Shown here: positions 8,544-15,392 of the stretch, piece by piece
How positions within the stretch are numbered: position 1 is the stretch's first letter
How the letters are laid out: every line of letters starts with the position of its first letter
Assembly: GCA_030038255.1 (NCBI GenBank)
Contig: JASHPH010000418.1
Location: forward strand, 1-38,146
Direction: 5' to 3'
DNA length: 38,146 bases
Source: Candidatus Sulfotelmatobacter sp.
GTDB lineage: Bacteria > Acidobacteriota > Terriglobia > Terriglobales > Acidobacteriaceae
Program-made: the position numbers and the translations under genes
The notes under the pieces: model-generated
Seen by the model: only the letters and a program-made list of their open reading frames with translations
What the model was told of the DNA's origin: nothing
Database searches by the model: none

Positions 8544-9248
8544 ATGCCGAAGCTGAGGAAAGCCCCGCTCATCCCGGTCTGCCTTGCCGTGTCGCTGGCG
8601 GCATGGGCGGCCGACTTCTGGGTTAAGAAACCTTATCAGACGTGGTCGGCCGAAGAGACGCAGAAGATGCTGGAAGATTCCCCATGGGCCACGACACTTA
8701 CGTTGGGCGGCTTTCAGAATATTTCGGGAAGCGGAGCAAATCCCCGCGGCGAAATGGAAGACAACCCCAGCATCACGTATACGATACAGTTTCGCTCGGC
8801 CGCACCGATTCGCCAAGCGCAGGTGCGCTCCTCGCAACTCAACGCGCACTATGACAAGATGAGCGCGGAGCAGAAGGCGGCTTTTGACGCCAACGTCAGC
8901 AAGTTCCTCAATGCTGGTTTTCCGGACCGCATCATTGTCGCCGTCACTTTTCAATCCAATGTCCAAAATTACCAGAGCCAGCTGCGTACTTACTGGGCAG
9001 ACCAGAGCCTGCCGAAGCAGAGCATGAAAGTGTTCCTCAACACAGGCGCGGAGAGGCTGAGTTTAAGCAGCTATAGCTACAAGGACGACACCTTCCAATT
9101 CGTGTTCCCGCGGCCTAAGGACCTCGCGCCGGATGGGAAGATCAGCGTGGAGTTCGTCCACCCGCGGATCGAAAGAGTTGGTGAGCAGCGAGTTTTCCAG
9201 GTATTCAGCCTGAAGAAAATGCTGGTCGACGGACAACCAGTGCTGTGA
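8544..9248 (+). CDS. Secreted acidobacterial protein of unknown function (KPYQTW type)
   Basis: A 234-residue exported protein. Residues 1-22 form a signal peptide ending AAWA. The mature start reads DFWVKKPYQTWSAEETQKMLEDSPWA, a pattern I associate with secreted orphan proteins of Acidobacteriota that have a short aromatic/Lys lead, then WS, Glu/Lys and SPWA. They are sometimes placed near GWxTD-domain proteins. The remainder is mixed alpha/beta with no catalytic motif I recognise. A strong GAGGAGG Shine-Dalgarno sequence precedes the ATG by 8 bases, unlike most genes here, which suggests high expression. The gene is monocistronic, with a minus-strand neighbour on either side. The function is unknown. 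Confidence 0.8.
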   Translation: MPKLRKAPLIPVCLAVSLAAWAADFWVKKPYQTWSAEETQKMLEDSPWATTLTLGGFQNISGSGANPRGEMEDNPSITYTIQFRSAAPIRQAQVRSSQLNAHYDKMSAEQKAAFDANVSKFLNAGFPDRIIVAVTFQSNVQNYQSQLRTYWADQSLPKQSMKVFLNTGAERLSLSSYSYKDDTFQFVFPRPKDLAPDGKISVEFVHPRIERVGEQRVFQVFSLKKMLVDGQPVL

Positions 9249-9280
9249 AAGGCCGATAGCGGTTAATCATTCTTCTCGAA

Positions 9281-9322
9281 TCGCGACCCACGGAGCTCAA
9301 CCGCCGAAGGGGCCGGTCGCGA
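9281..9322. terminator. Inverted repeat between convergent genes, possible terminator hairpin
   Basis: TCGCGACC at 9281-9288 pairs perfectly with GGTCGCGA at 9315-9322 across a 26-base loop. It lies between the convergent ends at 9248 and 9297 and runs into the end of the SRPBCC gene. No T-run follows on either strand, so it would not be a classic intrinsic terminator. Confidence 0.3.
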
Positions 9323-9788
9323 CCCGCGATAGATTAGCCAGTGCCTGTTTGTACATCGGCCGCACCAGCCACGTTGAGAGAGTCTTCTCGATCCATCCCG
9401 GAAAGCCGGTTCGAACCCTGAGCTCGGTCGAGATCGTGACATGACAGTCGCCGGCGGCTGCAGCGGGATCGACCCTAAACGTGGTGACAGCATCGCTGCC
9501 GTCAAGGCCGGTTTCAACCAGCACGCGTCCGGGCTCAGGTTCGGTGATTGCTGCGCGAATGGTTTGCTTTCTCCCGAGCACGCTGAGCTGAAAGCGGATG
9601 ATCGTGCCCGCACCGATGCCACCCTGCTCGACGACGATGTCGGTGATCTGCCGCGGCACGATGCGGGGATGTCCGTCGCGGTAGTTGGCCAGCAGCGAGT
9701 AAACGCGCTCGCAACGCGCCGGAATCAGCGCCGATGCGCTCACGACATGTCGGGTTGGCTTATCGTGCTGCATGAACTGACCGCTCAT
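9297..9788 (-). CDS. SRPBCC (START/polyketide-cyclase-like) superfamily protein
   Basis: A 163-residue cytoplasmic protein. It begins the core fold with SASALIPARCERVYSLLANYRDGHPRIVP, the usual SRPBCC opening of a beta strand, then a helix with the phenylalanine/tyrosine-leucine pattern. Alternating strands follow (GTIIRFQLSVLGRK, RVLVETGLDG, AVTTFRVDP, HVTISTELRV), with a long C-terminal helix IEKTLSTWLVRPMYKQALANL. These proteins bind hydrophobic ligands in a deep pocket, and the ligand here is unknown. The ATG overlaps the stop of uvrC by 4 bp (ATGA), so the gene is probably translated from the uvrC message, although no repair role is known for the family. Confidence 0.82.
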   Translation of the reverse strand: MSGQFMQHDKPTRHVVSASALIPARCERVYSLLANYRDGHPRIVPRQITDIVVEQGGIGAGTIIRFQLSVLGRKQTIRAAITEPEPGRVLVETGLDGSDAVTTFRVDPAAAAGDCHVTISTELRVRTGFPGWIEKTLSTWLVRPMYKQALANLSRVATGPFGG

Positions 9789-11629
9789 CGACTGAAGTGA
9801 TTGCGAATGGCCTCGGCCTGCGCCCGCGTGACCACCGCTGATAGCGCAGCCGCGTCGGCTTGTTTGACGGCCTGCACGCTGCCGAAATGCTCCAGCAGGC
9901 GGCGCGTGGTGCTCGCACCTACTCCAGGGATTTCCAGCAGTTCGGTCGAGCGGTCGCGCATCTGCCGCCGCTTACGGTGAAACGTGACTGCAAAGCGGTG
10001 CGCTTCATCGCGAATCTGCTGAATCAGATGCAGCACGGGCGAATGGTGATCGAGCGCGATGGGATCTTTCTCTTGCCCGTAGACGTAGAGAATTTCCTCG
10101 CGCTTGGCAATTGCGGCGAGCGGCTGGTTGATGATTTCGAGGGATTCGAGGGCCGCGGCCGCAGTGTGAAGCTGGCCCAGCCCGCCGTCAATCAGCACGA
10201 GACTCGGCATGGGCATCTTTTCGTCCTGAAGGCGCTTGTAGCGGCGCGTCACCACCTCACGCATGGAAGCGAAGTCGTCCACGCCCTCGACGGTCCGGAT
10301 GATGAACTTGCGATAATCCGACTTCTTCATCCTGCCTTCTTCCCACACCACCATGGAGGCCACCGTTTCCGCACCCTGAATGTGCGAAATGTCGAAGCAC
10401 TCGATGCGCTTCGGCAGCTCGGGCAGGCCGAGCCTCTCCTGCAGGTCTTCCTGAATTTTGCGCGCGTTCGGCTTGAGCACGCGGAAGCGCTGATCGTAGG
10501 ACTGCTTGGCGTTCGTGCCGGCCAAGTCGATGAGTGAGCGCTTGTCCCCACGCTGCGGTACGAGAATATGCACGCGGGTAGAGTGGACGTTCTTGTCCGC
10601 TCCTTGCTCGGACAGCAAGTCTTCGAGTTCCTCGCGATCCTCGAAGCCCACCGGGACATAGAGGTTGCGCGGCACATAAGGCTGGCCGATGTAGAGCTGC
10701 TTAAGCAGGGCAGAGAAGAATTCGCCGGGATGGAACGCTTCGGTGTCGGCGTCATTCGATGCAAACTCCGGCAGATCCTCCCAGAAAAATTCTCTGCGGT
10801 CGACCATCTTGCCGCCACGCATGTGGAACAGGTTCACGGCCAGCATGCTGTTCTCGTAGTGATAGCCGAAAACGTCGGCGTCGTCGCCCTCAGCGGCCGC
10901 GATGCGCTGCCGCTCCTGCAACTGCTCGACTGTCGAAGTCAAATCGCGATAGCGGGCGGCGCGTTCGTATTCCTGCAAGATCGCCGCCTGCTCCATGCGC
11001 TCGTGTAGAGAGCGCGCCAGATCCGTAGGACGTCCTTCGAGAAACAGCTTCACATCGCGCACGGCCTCCTGATATGCGTCGGCCGTAGTCAGATCCTTCA
11101 CGCACGGTCCCAGGCAACGCTTGATGTAGTACTGCAGGCACGGCCTCGGATGAAAGCGCGTGAGATCCACCTTGCACGAGGGAATCAGGAAGTTGCGGTG
11201 AATCAGATCGACAATGCGATAGGCGAGGTTGGCAGGGAAGTACGGTCCGTAATATTCGCTGCCGTCTTTCCGCAGGCGGCGTGTGACGTAGACGCGCGGC
11301 CAGCTCTCGCCGAGTGTGAGTTTGACATAAGGATAAGTCTTGTCGTCGCGCAGCAGGATGTTGAAGCGCGGCTTGCGCTGCTTGATCAGATTGTTTTCGA
11401 GGGCCAGCGCCTCTTTGTTGTTGGCGACGACAATGTAGTCGACGTCGACCGCTTCCCGCACCAACGTGCCGGTCTTGGCGTCTTCCCAGCGGCCTTCATG
11501 GAAATAGCTGGAAACGCGGCTGCGCAGGTTCTTGGCCTTCCCGACGTAAATGACCTCGCCCTCGGCGTTCTTGTAGAGATACACGCCAGGCTCGGCGGGA
11601 ATGGTGCGGATTTTCTGGAGCAGGTCCAT
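9785..11629 (-). CDS. uvrC: Excinuclease ABC subunit C
   Basis: UvrC makes both incisions around UvrAB-bound lesions in nucleotide excision repair. The protein has about 614 residues, the usual length. The N-terminal GIY-YIG nuclease reads PGVYLYKNAEGEVIYVGKAKNLRSRVSSYF. The region around PCLQYYIKRCLGPC carries the cysteines found in many UvrC proteins. A UVR motif (ILQEYERAARYRDL) binds UvrB. The RNase H-like second nuclease has IECFDISHIQGAETVASMVV and DGGLGQL. C-terminal helix-hairpin-helix motifs (LLEIPGVGASTTRRLLEHFGS) bind DNA. The start is ATG at 11629, and a GTG directly before it (11632) is equally possible. Neither has a clear ribosome-binding site. It overlaps the SRPBCC gene by 4 bp. 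Confidence 0.97.
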   Translation of the reverse strand: MDLLQKIRTIPAEPGVYLYKNAEGEVIYVGKAKNLRSRVSSYFHEGRWEDAKTGTLVREAVDVDYIVVANNKEALALENNLIKQRKPRFNILLRDDKTYPYVKLTLGESWPRVYVTRRLRKDGSEYYGPYFPANLAYRIVDLIHRNFLIPSCKVDLTRFHPRPCLQYYIKRCLGPCVKDLTTADAYQEAVRDVKLFLEGRPTDLARSLHERMEQAAILQEYERAARYRDLTSTVEQLQERQRIAAAEGDDADVFGYHYENSMLAVNLFHMRGGKMVDRREFFWEDLPEFASNDADTEAFHPGEFFSALLKQLYIGQPYVPRNLYVPVGFEDREELEDLLSEQGADKNVHSTRVHILVPQRGDKRSLIDLAGTNAKQSYDQRFRVLKPNARKIQEDLQERLGLPELPKRIECFDISHIQGAETVASMVVWEEGRMKKSDYRKFIIRTVEGVDDFASMREVVTRRYKRLQDEKMPMPSLVLIDGGLGQLHTAAAALESLEIINQPLAAIAKREEILYVYGQEKDPIALDHHSPVLHLIQQIRDEAHRFAVTFHRKRRQMRDRSTELLEIPGVGASTTRRLLEHFGSVQAVKQADAAALSAVVTRAQAEAIRNHFSR

Positions 11630-11692
11630 CACCGAGAGAACACCTTCATTTTATTGGATCGCGGGAAAAGTGGTGTGTTACATTTATTAGCC

Positions 11693-11905
11693 ATGAGTCA
11701 CACATTTACGATTCGTCTTACAGATGAGCTGCTGAACTGGCTGAAAGAGACGTCGCGGGCGACTGGGATCCCTATGGGAAAGCTGGTACGCGACCAACTG
11801 GAGAGCGCGAAGGCCAGCAGCGGGAAGCAGAAGTTCCTGCGTCACCTCGGCGCAATCAAAGGCCCTCCTGATCTCTCGACGCGCAAGGGATTTTCCAAGG
11901 GATGA
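11693..11905 (+). CDS. Ribbon-helix-helix antitoxin of a type II toxin-antitoxin pair
   Basis: A 70-residue protein. Its first 45 residues fit the ribbon-helix-helix (CopG/MetJ-like) fold: strand HTFTIRLTDEL, helix LLNWLKETSRATG, turn IPMG, helix KLVRDQLESAK. The basic, disordered tail (residues 46-70) would wrap the toxin. Such antitoxins bind their own promoter as dimers and neutralise the toxin. The gene overlaps the PIN toxin gene by 4 bp (ATGA), the usual tight coupling. There is no Shine-Dalgarno sequence. A weak TTGGAT/TACATT promoter pair (11654-11684) would start transcription almost at the ATG, giving a leaderless message. The gene is divergent from uvrC. Confidence 0.85.
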   Translation: MSHTFTIRLTDELLNWLKETSRATGIPMGKLVRDQLESAKASSGKQKFLRHLGAIKGPPDLSTRKGFSKG

Positions 11906-12312
11906 AGGGAATTGCCGACACCGGATTTATCGTCGCTGCGTGTAATCAGGACGATAACTACCACGCCTGGGCGATCACGCTGGCGCGATCGGTGACTGAG
12001 CCGCTCCTCACTTGTGAAGCTGTTTTGGCGGAGGCTGCGTTTCATCTCAACTCTAGCGCCTACGTCTTATCGCTGGTGGAAGACGAGTTGTTGCGCGTGG
12101 CGTTTGATGTCTCGAAGAACCTCTCGGAGCTGCGCGAGCTGGCGCGACGCTACGCCGATCGGAGGCCGGATCTGGCAGATCTTTGTTTGATTCGAATGAG
12201 TGAATTGTATCCTCGCCACGTCGTCGTCACAGTGGACGAAGCCGACTTCCGGGTTTACCGGCGCAATAAGCGGGAGGCCATTCCTTTGCTGTGTCCTCCT
12301 CGAGCGCAATAA
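11902..12312 (+). CDS. PIN-domain toxin (VapC-like ribonuclease)
   Basis: A 136-residue PIN-domain protein, the probable toxin partner of the preceding antitoxin. The acidic metal-binding residues are visible: D6 in IADTGFIVA, E44 in AVLAEAAFHL, D93 in RRPDLADLCL, and D112/D115 in VVTVDEADFRVYRR. This is the VapC layout, in which Mg2+ or Mn2+ supports RNA cleavage, often of tRNA. All four sites are intact, so the toxin looks active. The start is the ATG overlapping the antitoxin stop. The pair lies between uvrC and an OmpA-type gene with no other mobile marker. Confidence 0.87.
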   Translation: MKGIADTGFIVAACNQDDNYHAWAITLARSVTEPLLTCEAVLAEAAFHLNSSAYVLSLVEDELLRVAFDVSKNLSELRELARRYADRRPDLADLCLIRMSELYPRHVVVTVDEADFRVYRRNKREAIPLLCPPRAQ

Positions 12313-12439
12313 TTTGCGACCGACTCATCCTGAGCCCAACTGTATAAAATTTCCATTCCGCGTGTGGGGTTTGCGTTCTGGCTAAAGGCTGTAAAGCGGT
12401 TGGACCACCTCCGTCTTTCCGCAAGCGCTTGAAAACGGA

Positions 12440-12445
12440 TATACT
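12440..12445 (+). promoter_or_regulatory. Candidate -10 box for the OmpA-type lipoprotein transcript
   Basis: TATACT matches five of six consensus positions. The expected start point, about 7 bases on, falls at the left strand of the paired leader at 12447. The -35 region (around 12416-12422, TTTCCG/TTCCGC) is poor, so an activator or an alternative sigma factor may be needed. Confidence 0.4.
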
Positions 12446-12446
12446 T

Positions 12447-12537
12447 ACTGGGTCACCTCCCATGAGAGAACACTGGCACTTCCCGTGCAAAAGTGGGAGC
12501 GGGACTTGTAAGATTCTGTTATTCCCAGGGACCCAGT
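12447..12537 (+). ncRNA. Structured 5' leader before the OmpA-type lipoprotein gene, three-way-junction-like
   Basis: ACTGGGTC (12447-12454) pairs perfectly with GACCCAGT (12530-12537). The helix continues past one bulged A with CCT (12456-12458) pairing AGG (12527-12529), giving about 11 bp. Inside, CCCA (12459-12462) pairs TGGG (12494-12497) around a GCAC/GTGC hairpin (12476-12479 with 12485-12488). A third arm, GGGA (12501-12504) with TCCC (12523-12526), completes a three-way junction. I do not recognise a known riboswitch core. It could be a regulatory leader, an RNA-stability element or a small RNA. The gene's ATG is 65 bases further on, after a GCGCGC hairpin (12547-12552 with 12564-12569). 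The folding was done by hand. Confidence 0.4.
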
Positions 12538-12602
12538 TTGGATTCCGCGCGCCGAGCAAGCGAGCGCGCCAATCACAAGATCGGATGAAGGAGCCTCACC
12601 AT

Positions 12603-13325
12603 ATGACCCGCACTTCGTTAGTGATTTTCCTGGCAGTCAGCCTTGTGGCTAGCGTCGGCTGCGCCAGCAAGAATTACGTCAAGCAACAGACCACGCCACT
12701 GATCAACAAGACCAACGAACTCGATGACCTGACCGCGAAGAACAGCAAGGACATCAAGGACGTGGATGCGCGCATGCAAGCTGGCCTTGCCGCCGTCAAT
12801 GCCAAGACCGACGCGGCCGACCAGAAGGCGCTGGCCGCCGGACAGACTGCGTCTTCGGCGCAGCAAACAGCTGACGCGGCCAACACCCGCGTGGGCGTGC
12901 TGACCAACACCGTCGCCAATCTCGACAACTACCATGCTGTTGCCGAGACCTCAGTGAAGTTTGGTTTCAACAAGGACAACCTGACGCCGAAGGCGAAACA
13001 AGCGCTCGATCAGCTGGCCACCAATATCGCTTCGACCAAAGGCTACATCATCGCGCTCGAAGGAGGGTGCGACTCGGTCGGTTCGACGGAATACAACTAT
13101 GACCTGAGCCAGCGCCGCGCCAACTCGGTGATTCAGTACCTGGCGTCGAAGTACAATGTGCCCGCGCACAAGATTTATACGATCGGCCTGGGCAAGGACA
13201 AGCCGGTGGAGTCCAACAAGACCGCGGCTGGCCGCGCGGACAATCGCCGCGTGGATGTGCGCTTGATGACGAACACTGTAGGCAGCACACCGACCACGAC
13301 GGGCCAGAACAATCCGTCGATGTAA
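12603..13325 (+). CDS. OmpA-family lipoprotein with Lpp-like coiled coil
   Basis: A 240-residue envelope protein. Residues 1-20 are a signal sequence ending ASVGC20. This approximates a lipobox but has Ser rather than Leu at -3, so lipidation is probable, not certain. Residues 25-110 form an Ala/Asp/Lys-rich heptad region like Lpp-type coiled coils. Residues about 125-230 are the OmpA peptidoglycan-binding domain, with VKFGFNKDNLTPKAKQALD, LSQRRANSVIQYL and GRADNRRVDVRL, where the Asp and Arg that grip diaminopimelate are conserved. It probably tethers the outer membrane to peptidoglycan. The ATG at 12603 is preceded by AAGGAG at suitable spacing, and longer in-frame starts would bury the signal peptide. 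A strong terminator follows. Confidence 0.9.
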   Translation: MTRTSLVIFLAVSLVASVGCASKNYVKQQTTPLINKTNELDDLTAKNSKDIKDVDARMQAGLAAVNAKTDAADQKALAAGQTASSAQQTADAANTRVGVLTNTVANLDNYHAVAETSVKFGFNKDNLTPKAKQALDQLATNIASTKGYIIALEGGCDSVGSTEYNYDLSQRRANSVIQYLASKYNVPAHKIYTIGLGKDKPVESNKTAAGRADNRRVDVRLMTNTVGSTPTTTGQNNPSM

Positions 13326-13363
13326 CCATGATTTACCCTCCTCCCCGGAGGACTTCGCCAACC

Positions 13364-13400
13364 AGGCCGCTCAACCTCCCCCTGAGCGGCCTGTTTTTTT
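13364..13400 (+). terminator. Rho-independent terminator after the OmpA-type lipoprotein gene
   Basis: AGGCCGCTCA (13364-13373) pairs perfectly with TGAGCGGCCT (13383-13392) around a 9-base C-rich loop. A G and seven T residues (13394-13400) follow. This is a textbook intrinsic terminator 38 bases after the stop codon. Confidence 0.93.
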
Positions 13401-13475
13401 CAAGCGCAGCCCTGAGCCGCACGCTGTGATCTGTGTGCGTTCCCCCGAGTTCGATGCAAATCTCAGATGCCGGCG

Positions 13476-13481
13476 TAAAAT
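13476..13481 (+). promoter_or_regulatory. Candidate -10 box 6 bases before the TPR gene start
   Basis: TAAAAT (five of six) ends 6 bases before the ATG at 13488, so transcription would begin at or next to the start codon. No Shine-Dalgarno sequence is present, in keeping with a leaderless message. No good -35 hexamer was found. Confidence 0.4.
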
Positions 13482-13487
13482 AACAGC

Positions 13488-14183
13488 ATGCGTGGTTTGA
13501 ACATGCATAGTTTGGTTTTGACCGTGCTGCTTGGCTGCAGCATCGCAGGGTGGTCGCAGAGCTCAGAGAGTTCCAATTCTGCTACCGCCAAATCCCCTTC
13601 AGCGAACTCACCTTCTTCAGGGTCTCAACAGAACTCTTTGCCATCTAGTCCACCGGCCTTGCCGTCAGCCCCCTCCGCCGACGCGAGTGCCACACCAGCC
13701 GCGCAGGAGCCACGTCGCTCAGATCGCATCGACGCCGGTTCTTTGAACGGCGAGCCCGGAGACAGCTCCAGCAAGGATTCGCAGGGAGAAATCAGCCCGC
13801 CCGCCAATGACGCCCAGGCGCATCCGCGGAGCTCGCAGGCACTGCTCGACGCGGAGATGTCTGAAAATCCCGGCGCAAGCGAGACGCACCCCTGGGACCC
13901 GCACAAGGCCGCGAAGGATATTGAGGTCGGTGACTTCTATTTGAAGGTCAGGAAGAATTACCGCGCAGCAGAAGATCGTTACCGCGAGGCGTTGTACTAC
14001 AAAGAGAACGATGCCATGGCGACCTATGGACTGGCGGTGTGCCTGGAGAAGCTCAACCAGCCAGACGAGGCGCGCCAGGAATATGAAGCCTATCTGAAGA
14101 TCCTGCCCGAAGGCCCGGAGGCCAAAAACGCGCGCAAGGCGCTCGCGCGGCTAAAGGGCTCAAGTTCCACGCCGGACAAGTGA
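13488..14183 (+). CDS. Exported TPR-repeat protein with disordered N-terminal half
   Basis: A 231-residue protein. Residues about 5-22 (MHSLVLTVLLGCSIAGWSQ) are a signal peptide. Residues 25-140 are Ser/Pro/Ala-rich and probably unstructured. The C-terminal 80 residues hold tetratricopeptide repeats: AKDIEVGDFYLKVRKNYRAA, YREALYYKENDAMATYGLA, LEKLNQPDEARQEYEAYL and KILPEGPEAKNARKAL. TPR domains mediate protein contacts, and this one resembles the outer-membrane-assembly type (BamD/YbgF-like) but is shorter. The start is ATG at 13488 because of the -10 box just before it. ATG 13503 is an alternative and gives a cleaner signal peptide. The 3' end overlaps the convergent TetR gene by 24 bp. Confidence 0.8.
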   Translation: MRGLNMHSLVLTVLLGCSIAGWSQSSESSNSATAKSPSANSPSSGSQQNSLPSSPPALPSAPSADASATPAAQEPRRSDRIDAGSLNGEPGDSSSKDSQGEISPPANDAQAHPRSSQALLDAEMSENPGASETHPWDPHKAAKDIEVGDFYLKVRKNYRAAEDRYREALYYKENDAMATYGLAVCLEKLNQPDEARQEYEAYLKILPEGPEAKNARKALARLKGSSSTPDK

Positions 14184-14876
14184 GAGATCGTAGAGTTTCT
14201 TTCCTCCCAGTTCTCGGGAGGGTTCCTTTTTGCGCTGCCGGGAGCGGCCATTTCTGTTTCCCACCCGGCTCTTCCTGCCTTCGCCAAGAATGAGGTTTGG
14301 CGGCCACTTGGGACCGGTGTGCGGGAAGCGCTTCGATCGTACTGAATCAAGCATCACGTCCAGGGCGTCGAGACAGGCATGAATAGTCTGGGCCCGGAGG
14401 GCGCCTTGGAATCCGCCTCGAATGATGAGCATCGCGGTGCCGTAGGTCAGCGACCACACCGCGAGGGCGAGACGGGTATGCTCCCGGGGACTTCCGCCAA
14501 GGTGTTCCGCCAGCCGCTGCCGCATGAGGTTGAACGACAGCCAGGGCTCGTGCAGCGCTGGCGGTTTGGCCACCCCATCGACGAGCATTTCGTAAGCATT
14601 GCGGTGCGCGAGGGCAAACTCCAGCTTGCATTGGACGGCCTCGCGCACGGTATGGGTGCGGCTGAGGGCGTCGAACATCTGGCGCCGGGTCTGCAGGCGG
14701 AGGGCGCGGAGGATATCCTCGCGGTCGCGATAGCGCTCGTAGACGGTGGGCGTGGTGGTGCCAGCGCACTTGGCGACAGCGCGCATGGTCAGGGCCTTTT
14801 CTCCGCCGCGCGCCCACAGGCGCGAGGCGGCCTCGAGAATGCGCTGTTCGAGATCAGGATCAGGATGCCGCGGCAC
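14160..14876 (-). CDS. TetR/AcrR-family transcriptional regulator
   Basis: A 238-residue regulator. Residues 7-60 are the TetR DNA-binding domain: LEQRILEAASRLWARGGEKALTMRAVAKCAG, then TTTPTVYERYRDREDILRAL. Residues about 70-180 form the ligand-binding helices, whose ligand is unknown. The last 50 residues (after SVRSKRFPH) are basic, of low complexity and unlike the family. They are translated across the inverted repeat and the 3' end of the convergent TPR gene. The start is GTG at 14876 with GGAGG four bases before it. The gene is divergent from the small ORF at 15077, and palindromes in the shared 200-bp region suggest it represses that promoter, its own, or both. Confidence 0.88.
   Translation of the reverse strand: MPRHPDPDLEQRILEAASRLWARGGEKALTMRAVAKCAGTTTPTVYERYRDREDILRALRLQTRRQMFDALSRTHTVREAVQCKLEFALAHRNAYEMLVDGVAKPPALHEPWLSFNLMRQRLAEHLGGSPREHTRLALAVWSLTYGTAMLIIRGGFQGALRAQTIHACLDALDVMLDSVRSKRFPHTGPKWPPNLILGEGRKSRVGNRNGRSRQRKKEPSRELGGKKLYDLSLVRRGT
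14203..14230 (+). terminator. Probable terminator of the TPR gene, inside the TetR coding tail
   Basis: CCTCCC (14203-14208) pairs with GGGAGG (14216-14221) around a 7-base loop. GTTCC and five T residues (14226-14231) follow, 20 bases past the TPR stop. It is short but GC-rich, and it overlaps the minus-strand TetR reading frame. Confidence 0.55.
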
Positions 14877-14904
14877 TTTGCCTCCAGGGGACGATTTCCT
14901 CCCT

Positions 14905-14965
14905 ATTGAATCGAATCAATTTCTTGCACTGCGTTATGTTAACGATGTATACTTTATTCAAAGTA
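14905..14965. promoter_or_regulatory. Sigma-70-like promoter overlapped by candidate TetR operators
   Basis: On the plus strand TTGCAC (14924-14929) and TATACT (14948-14953) are separated by 18 bp, a good promoter for the ORF at 15077. TACTTTATTCAAAGTA (14950-14965) is a perfect 6+6 inverted repeat with a 4-base centre, and it covers the -10 box and the start point. ATTGAATCGAATCAAT (14905-14920) is a second palindrome with matching ATTGA/TCAAT arms, just upstream of the -35 and 28 bases before the TetR GTG. The layout fits repression by the adjacent TetR protein. Confidence 0.6.
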
Positions 14966-15076
14966 GCAACGATTGACGACCTCACACGGCGGGGTCCGGC
15001 GCAACCTAAGCAGTCCTCCCAGAACGGTTCCCGGATCCTGCCGGTGTTACCTTCGAAAATCTTCAAGGAGTTGTAG

Positions 15077-15334
15077 ATGGGACCCGCAGCCAAGAAACAA
15101 GTTGATATCGCCCGCCTGACCGCCGATCTTTCGGCCGCCAAAGTGGAATTGTTGAGCGCGCAATGCGCTGCCGACCGTATTCGTCTCCAGTATTCAGTGC
15201 AGGACATAGTTGCCTTTGGGGAACGCCAGGCGCTGAAGCGCATCATTGCTTCCGCTGAGGCCCTGTACTCGTTCTGTTCCCAGATTGAGGCCCAGATCAA
15301 GCGCGAAGAAGACGCAGCGAAGCGGAATCAGTGA
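15077..15334 (+). CDS. Small helical protein of unknown function, probable TetR target
   Basis: An 85-residue protein that I do not recognise. It is almost wholly helical with a heptad-like pattern (VDIARLTADLSAAKVELLSA, then LKRIIASAEALYSFCSQIE), has two cysteines, and lacks a signal peptide or membrane segment. It has a strong AAGGAG ribosome-binding site six bases before the ATG and a good promoter 120 bases upstream, overlapped by palindromes. Divergence from a TetR gene suggests it is the regulated partner, but it is not an efflux pump or enzyme, which is unusual for such a pair. Confidence 0.65.
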   Translation: MGPAAKKQVDIARLTADLSAAKVELLSAQCAADRIRLQYSVQDIVAFGERQALKRIIASAEALYSFCSQIEAQIKREEDAAKRNQ

Positions 15335-15392
15335 AGTCCCGCCCGCGAGTGGTTCCGGCGCTCTCCTGCTTGAATAAACCCAGCAGTCGAAA

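Noticed and set aside
12313-12345. TCATCCTGAGC near the end of the PIN gene as a copy of the mobA palindromic element
   Set aside because: Only 11 bases match and there is no second arm, so it cannot be told from chance.
12428-12445. TTGAAA (12428) and TATACT as a paired promoter
   Set aside because: They are only 5-6 bases apart, far short of the 16-18 needed for a -35/-10 pair.
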